Shown here: positions 8,441 through 16,835 of the stretch, one piece after another
Layout of the letters: every line of letters begins with the position of its first letter
How positions within the stretch are numbered: position 1 is the stretch's first letter
Assembly: GCF_029223485.1 (NCBI RefSeq)
Contig: NZ_JARHTP010000010.1
Coordinates: 248,001-312,000, forward strand
DNA length: 64,000 nt
DNA from: Streptomyces coacervatus
GTDB lineage: Bacteria > Actinomycetota > Actinomycetes > Streptomycetales > Streptomycetaceae
Reading direction: 5' to 3'
Made by a program: the position numbers and the translations under genes
The notes under the pieces: model-generated
The model's database searches: none
Told to the model about the DNA's origin: nothing
Seen by the model: only the letters and a program-made list of their open reading frames with translations

Positions 8441-9000
8441 CCCGTTGCCCTCCAGCCTCTGCGGTAGCCCAGCGAACGCTGCACGGGGCCGGGCTCCGGG
8501 GCCGCGCCGTGCCCCGGCAGCAGCGGCCGGAAGGCGCCGGCGAGCCGGTGCCCGAAGTCGTCGGCCTCCGCCTCGTCCGCGACGCGGGAACCGTCCCGCG
8601 CGGCCACCGACAGTGCCATGCCGGTCCACGCCCGCCGGTCGGCCAGCGCCGCGCCCGCCACATGGTGATGGTTGTGCCCGGCGTGCAGATGCCACAACTC
8701 ATGGCCGAGGATGACCAGTTGCTGCACCGCCTCGGCCCGCTCCTCGACGATGACCAGGTCGAAGTCCTGGAACTCCACCCACAGCCCGGTGACTTCGAGC
8801 TCGTCGGGGAACCGCTCGAAGCGCAGCTCGACCGCCCGCCCGCCGCGCAGCACGCCCATCTCCTCGCACAGCGCCCGGCACAGCTCCCGTACGTCGGCCG
8901 GAGGGCGAGGTCTGGCCCGCATCGCCGCAGCGAGGGACTTCGTCAGCTTCCGCATCCCGGAGACCCTCCGCGAACGCCGCAGCCCGGCCGCGATGTCCAT
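8437..9000 (-). CDS. HExxH metallopeptidase-like protein (ImmA/IrrE-type, often called TA toxin component)
   Basis: A 187-residue soluble protein with a zinc-peptidase signature HELWH at residues 100-104, followed by LHAGHNHH and a downstream EAEADDFGHRL stretch that could give the third ligand. This is the gluzincin pattern seen in ImmA/IrrE-like proteins. In Streptomyces such genes are frequently labelled toxin component and sit beside an HTH regulator, which is absent here. The alternative start at 8955 (MRKLTKSL) has GGAGG 9 nt upstream and is equally plausible. It is first in the operon with the MAB_1171c-type protein and FAD oxygenase. Substrate protein unknown. Confidence 0.7.
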   Translation of the reverse strand: MDIAAGLRRSRRVSGMRKLTKSLAAAMRARPRPPADVRELCRALCEEMGVLRGGRAVELRFERFPDELEVTGLWVEFQDFDLVIVEERAEAVQQLVILGHELWHLHAGHNHHHVAGAALADRRAWTGMALSVAARDGSRVADEAEADDFGHRLAGAFRPLLPGHGAAPEPGPVQRSLGYRRGWRATG

Positions 9001-9128
9001 CGCTCCCCCTTCTGACGCCGCACGACAGGCCGTCCGAGCCTACGCCGTCGTTCAACCTGGAACGGTCTCGTTGGCCGGAAAGTCCTGCCCGACCCATTGA
9101 CTGGCAAGCGCTTCCTGCCTACGGTCCC

Positions 9129-9163
9129 GTTCGAAGTTACGAGCATATTTCGATATACCGAAC
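9129..9163 (+). promoter_or_regulatory. Two tandem candidate IclR-type operators upstream of GH51
   Basis: Site 1 at 9129-9144 (GTTCGAAGTTACGAGC) and site 2 at 9148-9163 (TTTCGATATACCGAAC) each match GTTCGAWATTTCGAAC at 13 of 16 positions. Their centres are 19 bp apart. They lie 39-73 nt before the ATG of the arabinofuranosidase gene and share the TTCG-N6-CGAR core with the other sites in the window. Confidence 0.5.
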
Positions 9164-9201
9164 AGGACCCGCAGACAAATCTGAACCCTAGAAAGGAAAA
9201 A

Positions 9202-10713
9202 ATGCGCACCGCCCGCTTCACCCTCGACCCCGCCTTCACCACCGGCAAGGTCAACCCCCGTCTCTTCGGATCCTTCGTCGAACACCTCGGCCGCTGCGTC
9301 TACACCGGCATCTTCGAACCGGACCACCCCACCGCCGACGAGGCAGGCCTCCGCCAGGATGTCCTGGACCTGGTCCGCGAACTCGGCGTCACCGCCATCC
9401 GCTACCCGGGCGGCAACTTCGTCTCCGGCTACAAGTGGGAGGACTCGGTCGGCCCCGCCGAATCACGCCCCCGTAGGCTGGACCTCGCCTGGCGCTCGAC
9501 GGAGTCGAACCGCTTCGGCCTCTCCGAGTACATCGCCTTCCTGAAGAAGGTCGGCCCCCAGGCCGAGCCCATGATGGCCCTCAACCTCGGCACCCGGGGC
9601 GTCGCCGAGGCCCTCGAACTCCAGGAGTACGCCAACCATCCCGCCGGCACGGCCCTGTCCGACCTCCGTGCCGCGCACGGCGACAAGGACCCCTTCGGCA
9701 TCAACCTCTGGTGCCTGGGCAACGAGATGGACGGCCCCTGGCAGACCGGCCACAAGACCGCCCAGGAGTACGGCCGGATCGCCGCCGAGACCGCCCGCGC
9801 GATGCGCCAGATCGACCCGGGCGTCGAACTCGTCGCCTGTGGCTCCTCCAGCCAGTCCATGCCGACCTTCGCCGCGTGGGAGGCGACGGTCCTGGAGGAG
9901 ACGTACGACCTCGTCGACCACATCTCCCTGCACGCCTACTACCAGCCCGAGGACGGCGACGTCGACTCCTTCCTGGCCTCCGCCGTCGACATGGAGTCCT
10001 TCATCGAGAACGTGGTCGCCACCTGTGATCACGTGGGCGCCAGGCTGAAGTCCAAGAAGAAGATCAACCTCTCCTTCGACGAGTGGAACGTCTGGTACAT
10101 CTCGGAGTGGCACGCGATCGAGAACTCCGGCGCGCGGGACTGGGCGGAGGCCCCCCGCCTCCTGGAGGACAACTACAGCGTCACCGACGCCGTCGTCTTC
10201 GGCTCGCTCCTCATCGCCCTGCTGCGGCACGCGGACCGCGTCACCGTCGCCTGTCTCGCCCAGCTCGTCAATGTCATCGCGCCGATCATGACCGAGCCCG
10301 GCGGCCCGGCCTGGCGCCAGACGACCTTCTTCCCCTTCGCGCAGGCCTCGCAGTACGGCCGCGGCCAGGTCCTCGACGTCCGCGTGGACTCACCGACGTA
10401 CGAGACGAAGAAGTACGGCGAGGCCGACCTCCTGCACGCCACCGCCGTGCGCGCCGAGGACGGCACCGTCACCGTCTTCGCCGTCAACCGCAGCCGCACC
10501 GAGGCGCTCCTGCTCGAAGTCGCCCTGAACGGCCTGGACTTGAGCTCGGTCGTCGAGCACAGCGCCCTCGCGGACGCCGACCCGGACGCGCGGAACACCC
10601 TCGACGACCCCGAGCGGGTCGCCCCGCACACGGTCGAGGGCACCGCACTCGCGGACGGCACCCTCACCGCCGTACTGGAACCGCTGTCCTGGAACGTGAT
10701 CAGGCTGGCCTAG
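9202..10713 (+). CDS. Alpha-L-arabinofuranosidase, GH51
   Basis: A 503-residue GH51 enzyme that removes terminal L-arabinofuranose from arabinan, arabinoxylan or arabinogalactan oligosaccharides. It has no signal peptide, so it is probably cytoplasmic and acts on imported oligosaccharides. The general acid/base is Glu175 (WCLGNEMDGPW) and the nucleophile Glu294 (SFDEWNVWY). The GH51 opening NPRLFGSFVEHLGRCVYTGI and RYPGGNFVSGYKWEDS are clear. The ATG follows GAAAGGA, and upstream in-frame sequence is not conserved-looking. Two operator-like palindromes precede it. Its stop overlaps the stop of the convergent GH35 gene in a CTAG palindrome at 10710-10713. Confidence 0.95.
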   Translation: MRTARFTLDPAFTTGKVNPRLFGSFVEHLGRCVYTGIFEPDHPTADEAGLRQDVLDLVRELGVTAIRYPGGNFVSGYKWEDSVGPAESRPRRLDLAWRSTESNRFGLSEYIAFLKKVGPQAEPMMALNLGTRGVAEALELQEYANHPAGTALSDLRAAHGDKDPFGINLWCLGNEMDGPWQTGHKTAQEYGRIAAETARAMRQIDPGVELVACGSSSQSMPTFAAWEATVLEETYDLVDHISLHAYYQPEDGDVDSFLASAVDMESFIENVVATCDHVGARLKSKKKINLSFDEWNVWYISEWHAIENSGARDWAEAPRLLEDNYSVTDAVVFGSLLIALLRHADRVTVACLAQLVNVIAPIMTEPGGPAWRQTTFFPFAQASQYGRGQVLDVRVDSPTYETKKYGEADLLHATAVRAEDGTVTVFAVNRSRTEALLLEVALNGLDLSSVVEHSALADADPDARNTLDDPERVAPHTVEGTALADGTLTAVLEPLSWNVIRLA

Positions 10714-13700
10714 GGCCTGTCCACCGATCGGCCGGGGGAGGCCACCGGTGCCACCGGTACTCCTCCGGCCGCGGCCCCCAGCAGCGTCAGCCGTACGTCC
10801 GAAGGCCCCGACGGTGTGGTCCCGTCGGACAGGACGGCCAGGGCGAGTGTGTTGGAACCACGTGTGCGCAGGATCCCGTTCGGGAGCGCGAAGGTGTGCT
10901 GTGGGCCTACGTCGTTGATGTACTGGCCCATGTTCCAGCCGTTCAGGAAGATCTGGACGCGGTAGGCGCGGCCCGGGTCGTCGTCGAGGACCAGCCCGAT
11001 GGAGGCGTCGGTGCCGGCGTCCACCGCCAGCCGGAAGGACGTCCGGTACCAGGTCACCCCCTGTCCCCGGTCGGCCCGCGGCAGCTGCACGGCCTCCCAG
11101 CCGCCGTCGCCGTGCCCCGGCAGATGCCAGCCGCCGCGCTCCCCGTACAGCCCGCCGTTGTTCTGCGGCCCGCGCACCGGATCGGGCGCCGCCTCGCCCT
11201 GCAGCCGCCAGCTCACCTGCGGGGCGGCCCCCGCGAAGGTGACCGCCGTCAGCCCGCGTGCCGTCTTGTGCGTGTCCTGCGTCTTGCCGTCCTGGTCGCG
11301 CTGCATCCGGCGGACGAGGACGGACAGGACATGCGGTTCGTCCGTGCGCAGTGCCTCCGGGACGGAGAAGACCGCCGTGGCCGCCCAACTCCCTTTCCGT
11401 ACCGTCTTGTTGTCCGGTACGGGCATCCGGTGCGTGCCCAGCGGCCGCCCGTCCAGCCATGCCATCAGCAACCCCTGCGTGCCCGTGCTGTAGGCGAGCG
11501 ACACGGACTCGGCGCCGGTCGCGTCGGGGAAGCGGCCGCGGTACCAGACATCGCCGTAGTGGAAACCGTAGTCGTCGGCGAAGAGCACGGGCTGTCCGGC
11601 GGGGACGGGTGTGGTGCTGTAGGAGGTGGCCTTGTCGGCGGGCGTCCAGGAGGAGTCGTCGAAGCCGGGCGCGGACTCCGGGTTCTCCGCCTTCCGACGC
11701 CAGCCGGTGCGCAGTGCGGGCAGCGCGACCGCCCCGACACCGGCCAGCGGCTGCGCGCCCCGCAGGCTGCCGGAGGAGGTCGTGCCGGCCTTCAACTCCC
11801 GTCCGTTCCAAGTGACTTCGCCGATGCCGCGCGGCCCCCACACCTCCAGCTCGGCGGCCTGAATCGTGTCCCCGGTCAGCCGGACCGCCGTCCCGTCGAC
11901 GGCCGCGGTCCGCAGCAGGGCGGGCCCGTACACCAGCACCTGGCCGGACGGGGTGTCGCGCGGCCACAGCCGTACGGAGGTCTCGTCGTCGGCGAGGAGC
12001 AGGAGGAGCGGGGTGGAGCTGCCGCCGCCGCTGACCAACACCCTTGTCAGTCCGTCCAGTTGGGCCTCGATACGCAGCAACCCGTCCTCGTACGAGTGCT
12101 CGCCCTCCCCTTCCAGCACCCTGACCGTCGGCAGGCTCGCGCACTCCAGCGCGGTCACCGTCGCCTCCCCCCGCCGCCCGGTGAGCACGGCGATCTCCTG
12201 CCGCCCGGCAGTGAGGGCCAGCATGGGCTGGGCGTTGGAGTACCGCAGCCTGCGCCGCCCCAGCCTGATCCCGGCGGCCAACAGCCGCGCGTCCTGTGCC
12301 GGGACGGCGATGGGGAGGTCGGTCCCGGCGACGGACAGGACGGAGTCGACCGGCACCTCGCCGTCATTGCGCAGGACGTACACATGGGCGCCGGTGTCGG
12401 GATTGGTCAGGTGATACACCTTCAGCCCGTCCGCCGTGACCTCCGCCCCGGCATGCCCCCCGACATGTCCCGCGGCATCCGCCGCGCGGTCCAGCTTGGC
12501 GAGGTCCGGCACATACCGCAGCAGATGCCCCAGCTGGTGCATGGGGATCAGCTTGTCGGTCGGCTGCCGGCCCTCGTCGATGGCCGCCCCGTAGTCGTAC
12601 GACGTGTAGACGACCGGCGCGGGCAGCCAGCCCCACGAGGTGCCGCCGAAGGTCATGTAGACGCTGTGCAGCGTGATGCCGTTGGCGAGGTTGGTGAGGT
12701 AGAAGCGCCGCTCGTACGCCGCGTCCCGCAGCCGCCGCGACTCCGCGTACCCCTTCCCCTCGAACCAGGCGCCGCCCCATGGATCGAACCAGCCGCCCCC
12801 GAACTCCGGTACAAAACCGGGGGTTCGGGGACTCGCGGTCGCGCCGCCCTTGACCCCGCCGATGCCGAAGTGCCCCCAGTCGGGCGGGGCCAGGGTGGGC
12901 GAGGGATAGCCGTCGAAGCCGTACAGCCAACGCCCCTGCTCGCCGCCCGTGTCGAAGGAGTCGGGGATCCAGTACCCGTTTCTGCCCTTGTCGTTGTGGA
13001 AGAGCGGTACGTCGATGCCGTCGGCCCGGACCTTCTTGTACAGGTGGGCCATGTAGTCGCGGCCGGTCGGCTCGGTGACGTACGCGTCGTACTCGTTCTC
13101 GATCTGGTAGAGCAGGACCGTCCCGCCGCCCTTGGTGTACAGGTGCCGGGCGACGACGGCGTTCACCTGGGTCAGCCACTCGTCGACATGCGACAGATAC
13201 GTCGGGTCCGAGGTCCGGGCCCTGCCCTCGGTGGCCGTCAGCCAGCCCGGGAAGCCGCCGCCGTCGATCTCGGCGTTGATGTAGGGACCGGGCCGGAGGA
13301 TGACATACAGACCGGTCTCGCTCGCCATCCGCAGGAACAGGTCCAGATCGCGGATACCGGTGAAGTCGTACCGTCCCGGGGCGGGGGAGTGGTAGTTCCA
13401 CGACACATAGATGCTGACCGTGTTGTAGCCGTGGGCCCGCATCTTCTGCAGGATGTCGCGCCACAGGGACGGGCTCGGCAGCCGGAAGGGGTGCATCTCG
13501 CCCGACCAGACGACCAGCCGTCTGCCGTCGACGACGAGCGAGTACCGGTCGAAGCCGACCGTGTGCCGCCGCCCGTCCGCGCCCGGCGTGCCCGGCGGCG
13601 GGCCCGTGGGGGCGGTCTGGGCGGCATAGGCGCAGGTCATGGCGCCGCTGCCGCCGAGTGCCAGGCCGAGGGCCGTGCTGCCGGCGAGGGCGCTGAAGGT

Positions 13701-13778
13701 ACGTCTGCTGAGCCCCAAGGGAGCCTCCCGTCGTGACGGTCGGTCGGCGGCACGTGTGAGGTCATTGTGCGAGGCCAT
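10710..13778 (-). CDS. Tat-exported beta-galactosidase, GH35
   Basis: A 1022-residue enzyme hydrolysing terminal beta-D-galactose residues outside the cell. The N-terminus has a twin-arginine signal (LSRRTFSALAGS, then a hydrophobic stretch to CAYA near residue 53), so export is probably folded via Tat. The GH35 barrel follows, with acid/base Glu229 (QIENEYDAY) and nucleophile Glu325 (VPEFGGGWFDPWGG). C-terminal beta-sandwich domains of the usual large bacterial GH35 type follow. It is longer than minimal GH35 enzymes but normal for Streptomyces. The start ATG at 13778 is only 31 nt from the divergent Rrf2 gene, so the promoters must overlap. Confidence 0.93.
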   Translation of the reverse strand: MASHNDLTRAADRPSRREAPLGLSRRTFSALAGSTALGLALGGSGAMTCAYAAQTAPTGPPPGTPGADGRRHTVGFDRYSLVVDGRRLVVWSGEMHPFRLPSPSLWRDILQKMRAHGYNTVSIYVSWNYHSPAPGRYDFTGIRDLDLFLRMASETGLYVILRPGPYINAEIDGGGFPGWLTATEGRARTSDPTYLSHVDEWLTQVNAVVARHLYTKGGGTVLLYQIENEYDAYVTEPTGRDYMAHLYKKVRADGIDVPLFHNDKGRNGYWIPDSFDTGGEQGRWLYGFDGYPSPTLAPPDWGHFGIGGVKGGATASPRTPGFVPEFGGGWFDPWGGAWFEGKGYAESRRLRDAAYERRFYLTNLANGITLHSVYMTFGGTSWGWLPAPVVYTSYDYGAAIDEGRQPTDKLIPMHQLGHLLRYVPDLAKLDRAADAAGHVGGHAGAEVTADGLKVYHLTNPDTGAHVYVLRNDGEVPVDSVLSVAGTDLPIAVPAQDARLLAAGIRLGRRRLRYSNAQPMLALTAGRQEIAVLTGRRGEATVTALECASLPTVRVLEGEGEHSYEDGLLRIEAQLDGLTRVLVSGGGSSTPLLLLLADDETSVRLWPRDTPSGQVLVYGPALLRTAAVDGTAVRLTGDTIQAAELEVWGPRGIGEVTWNGRELKAGTTSSGSLRGAQPLAGVGAVALPALRTGWRRKAENPESAPGFDDSSWTPADKATSYSTTPVPAGQPVLFADDYGFHYGDVWYRGRFPDATGAESVSLAYSTGTQGLLMAWLDGRPLGTHRMPVPDNKTVRKGSWAATAVFSVPEALRTDEPHVLSVLVRRMQRDQDGKTQDTHKTARGLTAVTFAGAAPQVSWRLQGEAAPDPVRGPQNNGGLYGERGGWHLPGHGDGGWEAVQLPRADRGQGVTWYRTSFRLAVDAGTDASIGLVLDDDPGRAYRVQIFLNGWNMGQYINDVGPQHTFALPNGILRTRGSNTLALAVLSDGTTPSGPSDVRLTLLGAAAGGVPVAPVASPGRSVDRP

Positions 13779-13804
13779 TGTGTACGGCCGCAGCCAGCAC
13801 AATG
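13776..13804. promoter_or_regulatory. Inverted repeat between GH35 and Rrf2 start codons
   Basis: CATTGTG (13776-13782) and CACAATG (13798-13804) form a perfect 7-bp inverted repeat with a 15-nt spacer in the 31-nt gap between divergent genes. A further GTCATTGTG lies inside the GH35 5' end at 13761-13769. The symmetry and place suggest an operator controlling both genes, possibly bound by the Rrf2 product. Confidence 0.35.
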
Positions 13805-13809
13805 GTCGT

Positions 13810-14268
13810 ATGAGGATCTCGGCACGGGCGGATTACGCGGTACGGGCGGTTCTTGAACTCGCGGTCCGGGGCGACGACGGGCCGGTGAAAGCGGAGGCCA
13901 TCGCGGCCACGCAGGACATTCCGCACAAGTTCCTGGAGGGGATCCTCGGCGACCTGCGGCGCGGCGGCATCGTCGACAGCCGGCGCGGGGGAGGCGGCGG
14001 CTACCGGCTGGCCCGCGAGGCCGCGAAGATCACGGTCGCGGATGTGATCCGGGCCGTCGACGGCCCCATCGTGTCCGTGCGCGGGGAGCGGCCCACGGGC
14101 CTGGAGTACACGGGGTCCGCACAGCCGCTGCTGCCGCTGTGGATCGCCCTGCGGGCCAATGTCCGCCGCATCCTGGAGGGCGTCACCATCGCCGACATCG
14201 CGGCGGACGCCCTGCCGGAGCCGGTACGGGAACTGGCGGCGGAACCGGCGGCGTGGGAGAACCCGTAG
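13810..14268 (+). CDS. Rrf2-family transcriptional regulator without cysteines
   Basis: A 152-residue winged-helix protein of the Rrf2 family. It has the typical opening RISARADYAVRAVLELA, the IPHKFLEGILGDLRRGGIVDSRRGGGGGYRL wing, and the AxxITVADVIRAVDGPI segment. Iron-sulfur Rrf2 members (IscR, NsrR, RsrR) use conserved cysteines between residues about 90 and 110. This protein contains no cysteine at all, so it should be a non-cluster type such as YwnA/CymR-like. It is divergent from GH35 across 31 nt. The target and signal are unknown. Confidence 0.85.
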   Translation: MRISARADYAVRAVLELAVRGDDGPVKAEAIAATQDIPHKFLEGILGDLRRGGIVDSRRGGGGGYRLAREAAKITVADVIRAVDGPIVSVRGERPTGLEYTGSAQPLLPLWIALRANVRRILEGVTIADIAADALPEPVRELAAEPAAWENP

Positions 14269-14271
14269 CGG

Positions 14272-14766
14272 TCACTGGGCTGCCAGGCAGCGGGTCGTCT
14301 GCCGGACGGGGGCGACAAGGCGGGAAAGGTCGATCAGGGCCGCGTCGGTCTGGCCCGGGCTGTCGAAGACGACCTGGGTGGCCGGGTTGCGGCCGTAGGT
14401 GACGACGACCTTCCGGCCGTGGGTGGACTGTGCCTCGTCGTAGACCCAGTCCACGCCGTCGACCGCGAAACAGGGGTTGCCGGTCAGCCCGGGCGGTGTC
14501 ACTCCGCAGCGCAGGATGATGTCCCGGTCCCCCCAGACGGCGACCCCGGGCAGGCTGCTGTCCCGGCGGGAGAAGCCGCCGAGGGAGGCGGGGGCGCTGT
14601 CGGCGATGCGGTGGCAGTGCGGTGCACCGGAGGCCCTGGCGGGGGTGATGCCCGCGTCGGCGTCGGGGGCCGTGAGGACGTAGGCGGTGAGCGCGGCGCC
14701 GGCGGCGAGGACGCCTGCGCCCACTGTCAGGGCGAGTCGGGTGGGACGCAGGCGTATCGACGGCAT
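14272..14766 (-). CDS. DUF3515 secreted/membrane-anchored protein
   Basis: A 164-residue protein. An N-terminal hydrophobic segment (residues 11-32, LALTVGAGVLAAGAALTAYVL) is followed by an extracytoplasmic domain with HCHRIADSAPASL, DIILRCGVTPPGL, VDGVDWVYDE and TYGRNPATQVVF. These motifs match the actinobacterial DUF3515 family of unknown function. Five cysteines occur, some probably disulfide-bonded. It converges on the Rrf2 gene with a 3-nt gap. An in-frame GTG nine bases upstream (14775) is a possible alternative start. Confidence 0.75.
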   Translation of the reverse strand: MPSIRLRPTRLALTVGAGVLAAGAALTAYVLTAPDADAGITPARASGAPHCHRIADSAPASLGGFSRRDSSLPGVAVWGDRDIILRCGVTPPGLTGNPCFAVDGVDWVYDEAQSTHGRKVVVTYGRNPATQVVFDSPGQTDAALIDLSRLVAPVRQTTRCLAAQ

Positions 14767-14841
14767 GGACAGAACATTAGGACGGACCGCCGCCGACCCC
14801 GGACCCGGTTCCCGGAACGCCGGGGAGCACAATGATCGTGT

Positions 14842-14865
14842 GGCGGGCCGCAGTTGGGGCCCGCC
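14842..14865 (+). promoter_or_regulatory. 5' leader hairpin before the 149-residue membrane protein
   Basis: GGCGGGCC and GGCCCGCC form an 8-bp stem with an 8-nt loop, ending 6 nt before the AAGGGGGAG ribosome binding site of the gene at 14884. It could tune translation or transcript stability. No known riboswitch consensus is recognised. Confidence 0.35.
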
Positions 14866-14883
14866 GACGAAAGGGGGAGTGAC

Positions 14884-15333
14884 GTGACTGTCACTTGGCG
14901 GGGTGCTGTTTCGTACGCCCTCACCGTCGTCGTTGTGTCCTGGCTGATCGGCGCGGCCGTCGACCTGGCCTGGTCGGCCGCTTCCGGAGGCCTCGGGATG
15001 TGGGCCTCGTTCTGGCTGAAGGAGCCGTGGCAGGGGGTCTTCCTGGGCGCCGCCACCGTGTCCCTCACCCTGGCCCGGCGTCTGATGGATCCCCTGCCTC
15101 GCTGGCGCGTGATGCTGGTCGACGGGTCGGTCTACCTGGCGGCGCTGCTGGTCTGCTGGGGCGTTGCGGCCTGGGTCGCCGGCGACGGGGCGCCGGTGGA
15201 CGCGGCCTTCTTCATGGCGACCCTCGCACTGTTCACGCTCCAGCTGCCCGCCGCGTGGCTGCTGTGCGTATGGCGGTCGGGGAGCCTGGAGGTCGTGCTG
15301 GACGAACTGCACGGGGGGCTGGCCGCCCGATGA
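14884..15333 (+). CDS. Small integral membrane protein, unknown function
   Basis: A 149-residue protein with about four hydrophobic segments (residues 7-30, 40-62, 74-98, 107-130) and no recognised domain. The GTG start follows AAGGGGGAG at about 4-7 nt. Its stop overlaps the ATG of the TlpA-like lipoprotein gene (ATGA), so the two are coupled. A membrane partner for a thioredoxin-like lipoprotein would fit electron transfer or a thiol-linked process, but it lacks the paired cysteines of a CcdA-type reductase. Its only cysteines are single ones in the last two helices. Confidence 0.7.
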   Translation: MTVTWRGAVSYALTVVVVSWLIGAAVDLAWSAASGGLGMWASFWLKEPWQGVFLGAATVSLTLARRLMDPLPRWRVMLVDGSVYLAALLVCWGVAAWVAGDGAPVDAAFFMATLALFTLQLPAAWLLCVWRSGSLEVVLDELHGGLAAR

Positions 15334-15893
15334 CGAAGCAACACAACACCCGACGCATGTTCATGGTGACCGCGGCGGCCTGTGCCGCCCTCACCGGCTG
15401 TACCTCCACGGCGCCGATCAGCGACACCACTCCGGGGGATCCGCTCACGAGGACCTGGAAGGAGGGACAGCGGCCCGCCGTCCCGGACCTCTCCGGGCCC
15501 TCGCTGGAGGGCGGCAAGGTCAGCCTGTCCGACTACCGGGGCAAGCTCGTCCTGATCAACGCATGGGCCTCCACCTGCGGCCCCTGCCGGCTGGAGGCAC
15601 CCGAGCTGAAGAAGATCCAGAAGAAGTACGGCGCCCGTGGGCTGCGCATACTGGGTCTCGACAACGACGGCGACCGGGCCGCGGGCCTCGCCTTCCAGAA
15701 GCAGTACAAGCTGGACTACCGGTCGCTGCACGACCCCTCGGGAAGGCAGCTGCTGAGGCTGCCGCGGGGTTTGGTGAACACGCAGGGGATTCCGTTCACC
15801 ATCGTCGTCGACCGGTCCGGGAAGGTCGCGGCGGCGCGGATGGGAGCGGTGACGGAAGCGCAGCTTACGAAGACCATCGCGCCGTTGCTGTGA
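15330..15893 (+). CDS. TlpA/ResA-like thiol-disulfide oxidoreductase lipoprotein
   Basis: A 187-residue lipoprotein. The N-terminus has an RR-containing signal with lipobox LTGC (Cys near residue 22), so it is anchored outside the membrane. The AhpC/TSA-thioredoxin fold follows (KVSLSDYRGKLVLINAWASTCGPCRLEAPEL). The catalytic pair is CGPC in STCGPC, rather than the CEPC common in ResA. A cis-Pro loop (NTQGIPFTIVVDRSGKV) is present. The role is likely reduction of disulfides in exported proteins or cytochrome c maturation. It is coupled to the small membrane protein upstream. Confidence 0.87.
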   Translation: MTKQHNTRRMFMVTAAACAALTGCTSTAPISDTTPGDPLTRTWKEGQRPAVPDLSGPSLEGGKVSLSDYRGKLVLINAWASTCGPCRLEAPELKKIQKKYGARGLRILGLDNDGDRAAGLAFQKQYKLDYRSLHDPSGRQLLRLPRGLVNTQGIPFTIVVDRSGKVAAARMGAVTEAQLTKTIAPLL

Positions 15894-16098
15894 GGGATCC
15901 CCAGCTCAGCGGGTGCTGACGCCGATGTGAAATCCGCAACTGTGAATGGCTTGAGTTCGCCCTGACTGGTTCGTGTGCGCCTTCCTACGATTCGATCGCC
16001 TCGCGCCTTCACAGGATCCCCACTGTTTTCTCAAAGGGTTCTTCGGGTCCTTGGTCGGTCGGGGCGCGCCACCCCCCACTCACAGAACCGGAGAGACC

Positions 16099-16749
16099 AT
16101 GCCTGGTGGACTCCTCATGAGCGGCGCGGTTGCCGCTCTGCTCACCACCGCGATACCCGCGCACACCCCGTCGGGCGGGTTCGACGACCCGCCCCCGGAC
16201 AAGATCATCATCAAGGTCGCCACGGTGAACGGCTCCGGCTGCCCTCAGGGCACCACCGCGGTCGCCGTGTCCCCGGACAACACGGCCTTCACGGTCACCT
16301 ACAGCGCCTACCTCGCCAAGGCGGGCGGCGGCTCCGACCCCACGGCCTTCCGCAAGAACTGCCAGCTCAACCTGATCGTCCATGTCCCGCAGGGCTTCAC
16401 CTACGCCATCGCCAGCGCCGACTACCGGGGCTTCGCCTCGCTCCAGTCCGGAGCCAGCGGCACCCAGAAAGCCTCGTACTACTTCCAGGGCTCCCCGAAC
16501 ACGGCGCAGAGGACCCATCCCTTCAGCGGCCCCATCGACGACAACTGGCAGGCCACGGACTCCACCGACTGGGCCCAACTGGTCTGGGCCCCCTGCGGAG
16601 TCGAGCGCAACTTCAACATCAACACGGAGCTGCGGGTGGCCGCCGGCTCCACCTCCCCCGACAAGGTCAGCTTCATGACGATGGACTCGACGGACGGGGA
16701 CATCAGCACGGTGTACCACCTGGCGTGGAAGGAGTGCCCCAGCCACTGA
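16099..16749 (+). CDS. DUF4360 secreted protein
   Basis: A 216-residue secreted protein with a short signal peptide (cleavage after IPA-HTP region, near residue 22). The DUF4360 domain follows, recognisable by VNGSGCPQGTTAVAVSPDNTAFTVTYSAY, a Cys-x-LN motif (KNCQLNLIVHVPQGFTYAI), ADYRGFASLQSG and a late Cys. These proteins are common in Streptomyces secretomes; the function is unknown. The start ATG has GGAGAG upstream. A strong hairpin terminator follows, shared with the convergent dioxygenase gene. Confidence 0.82.
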   Translation: MPGGLLMSGAVAALLTTAIPAHTPSGGFDDPPPDKIIIKVATVNGSGCPQGTTAVAVSPDNTAFTVTYSAYLAKAGGGSDPTAFRKNCQLNLIVHVPQGFTYAIASADYRGFASLQSGASGTQKASYYFQGSPNTAQRTHPFSGPIDDNWQATDSTDWAQLVWAPCGVERNFNINTELRVAAGSTSPDKVSFMTMDSTDGDISTVYHLAWKECPSH

Positions 16750-16785
16750 CATGCGCGAATGACATGCGCGAATGACATGCGCGAA
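16747..16785. repeat. Three tandem 13-bp repeats at the DUF4360 stop codon
   Basis: TGACATGCGCGAA occurs three times without gaps (16747-16759, 16760-16772, 16773-16785). The first copy contains the DUF4360 stop codon and the last abuts the terminator stem. The three identical copies indicate recent slippage. Confidence 0.9.
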
Positions 16786-16816
16786 GGGGTGGCCCGCGTC
16801 AGTGCGGGCCACCCCT
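16785..16816. terminator. Bidirectional rho-independent-type hairpin
   Basis: A perfect 13-bp stem (AGGGGTGGCCCGC with GCGGGCCACCCCT) and 6-nt loop GTCAGT sit between the convergent DUF4360 and dioxygenase genes. There is no U-run, as is normal for Streptomyces terminators. Confidence 0.85.
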
Positions 16817-16835
16817 GTGTGGGGGGAGAGGGTGG

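Noticed and set aside
8437..9000. Toxin of a toxin-antitoxin pair
   Set aside because: No antitoxin gene is adjacent and the partners are a membrane protein and an oxygenase; a peptidase-like role is more consistent with HELWH.
10083..13736. A 1217-codon open frame antisense to the GH35 gene
   Set aside because: Same cause; the minus strand has Tat signal and both GH35 catalytic glutamates.
16747..16785. CRISPR-like tandem repeats
   Set aside because: The repeat is 13 bp, has no spacers and sits at a stop codon; no cas genes are near.
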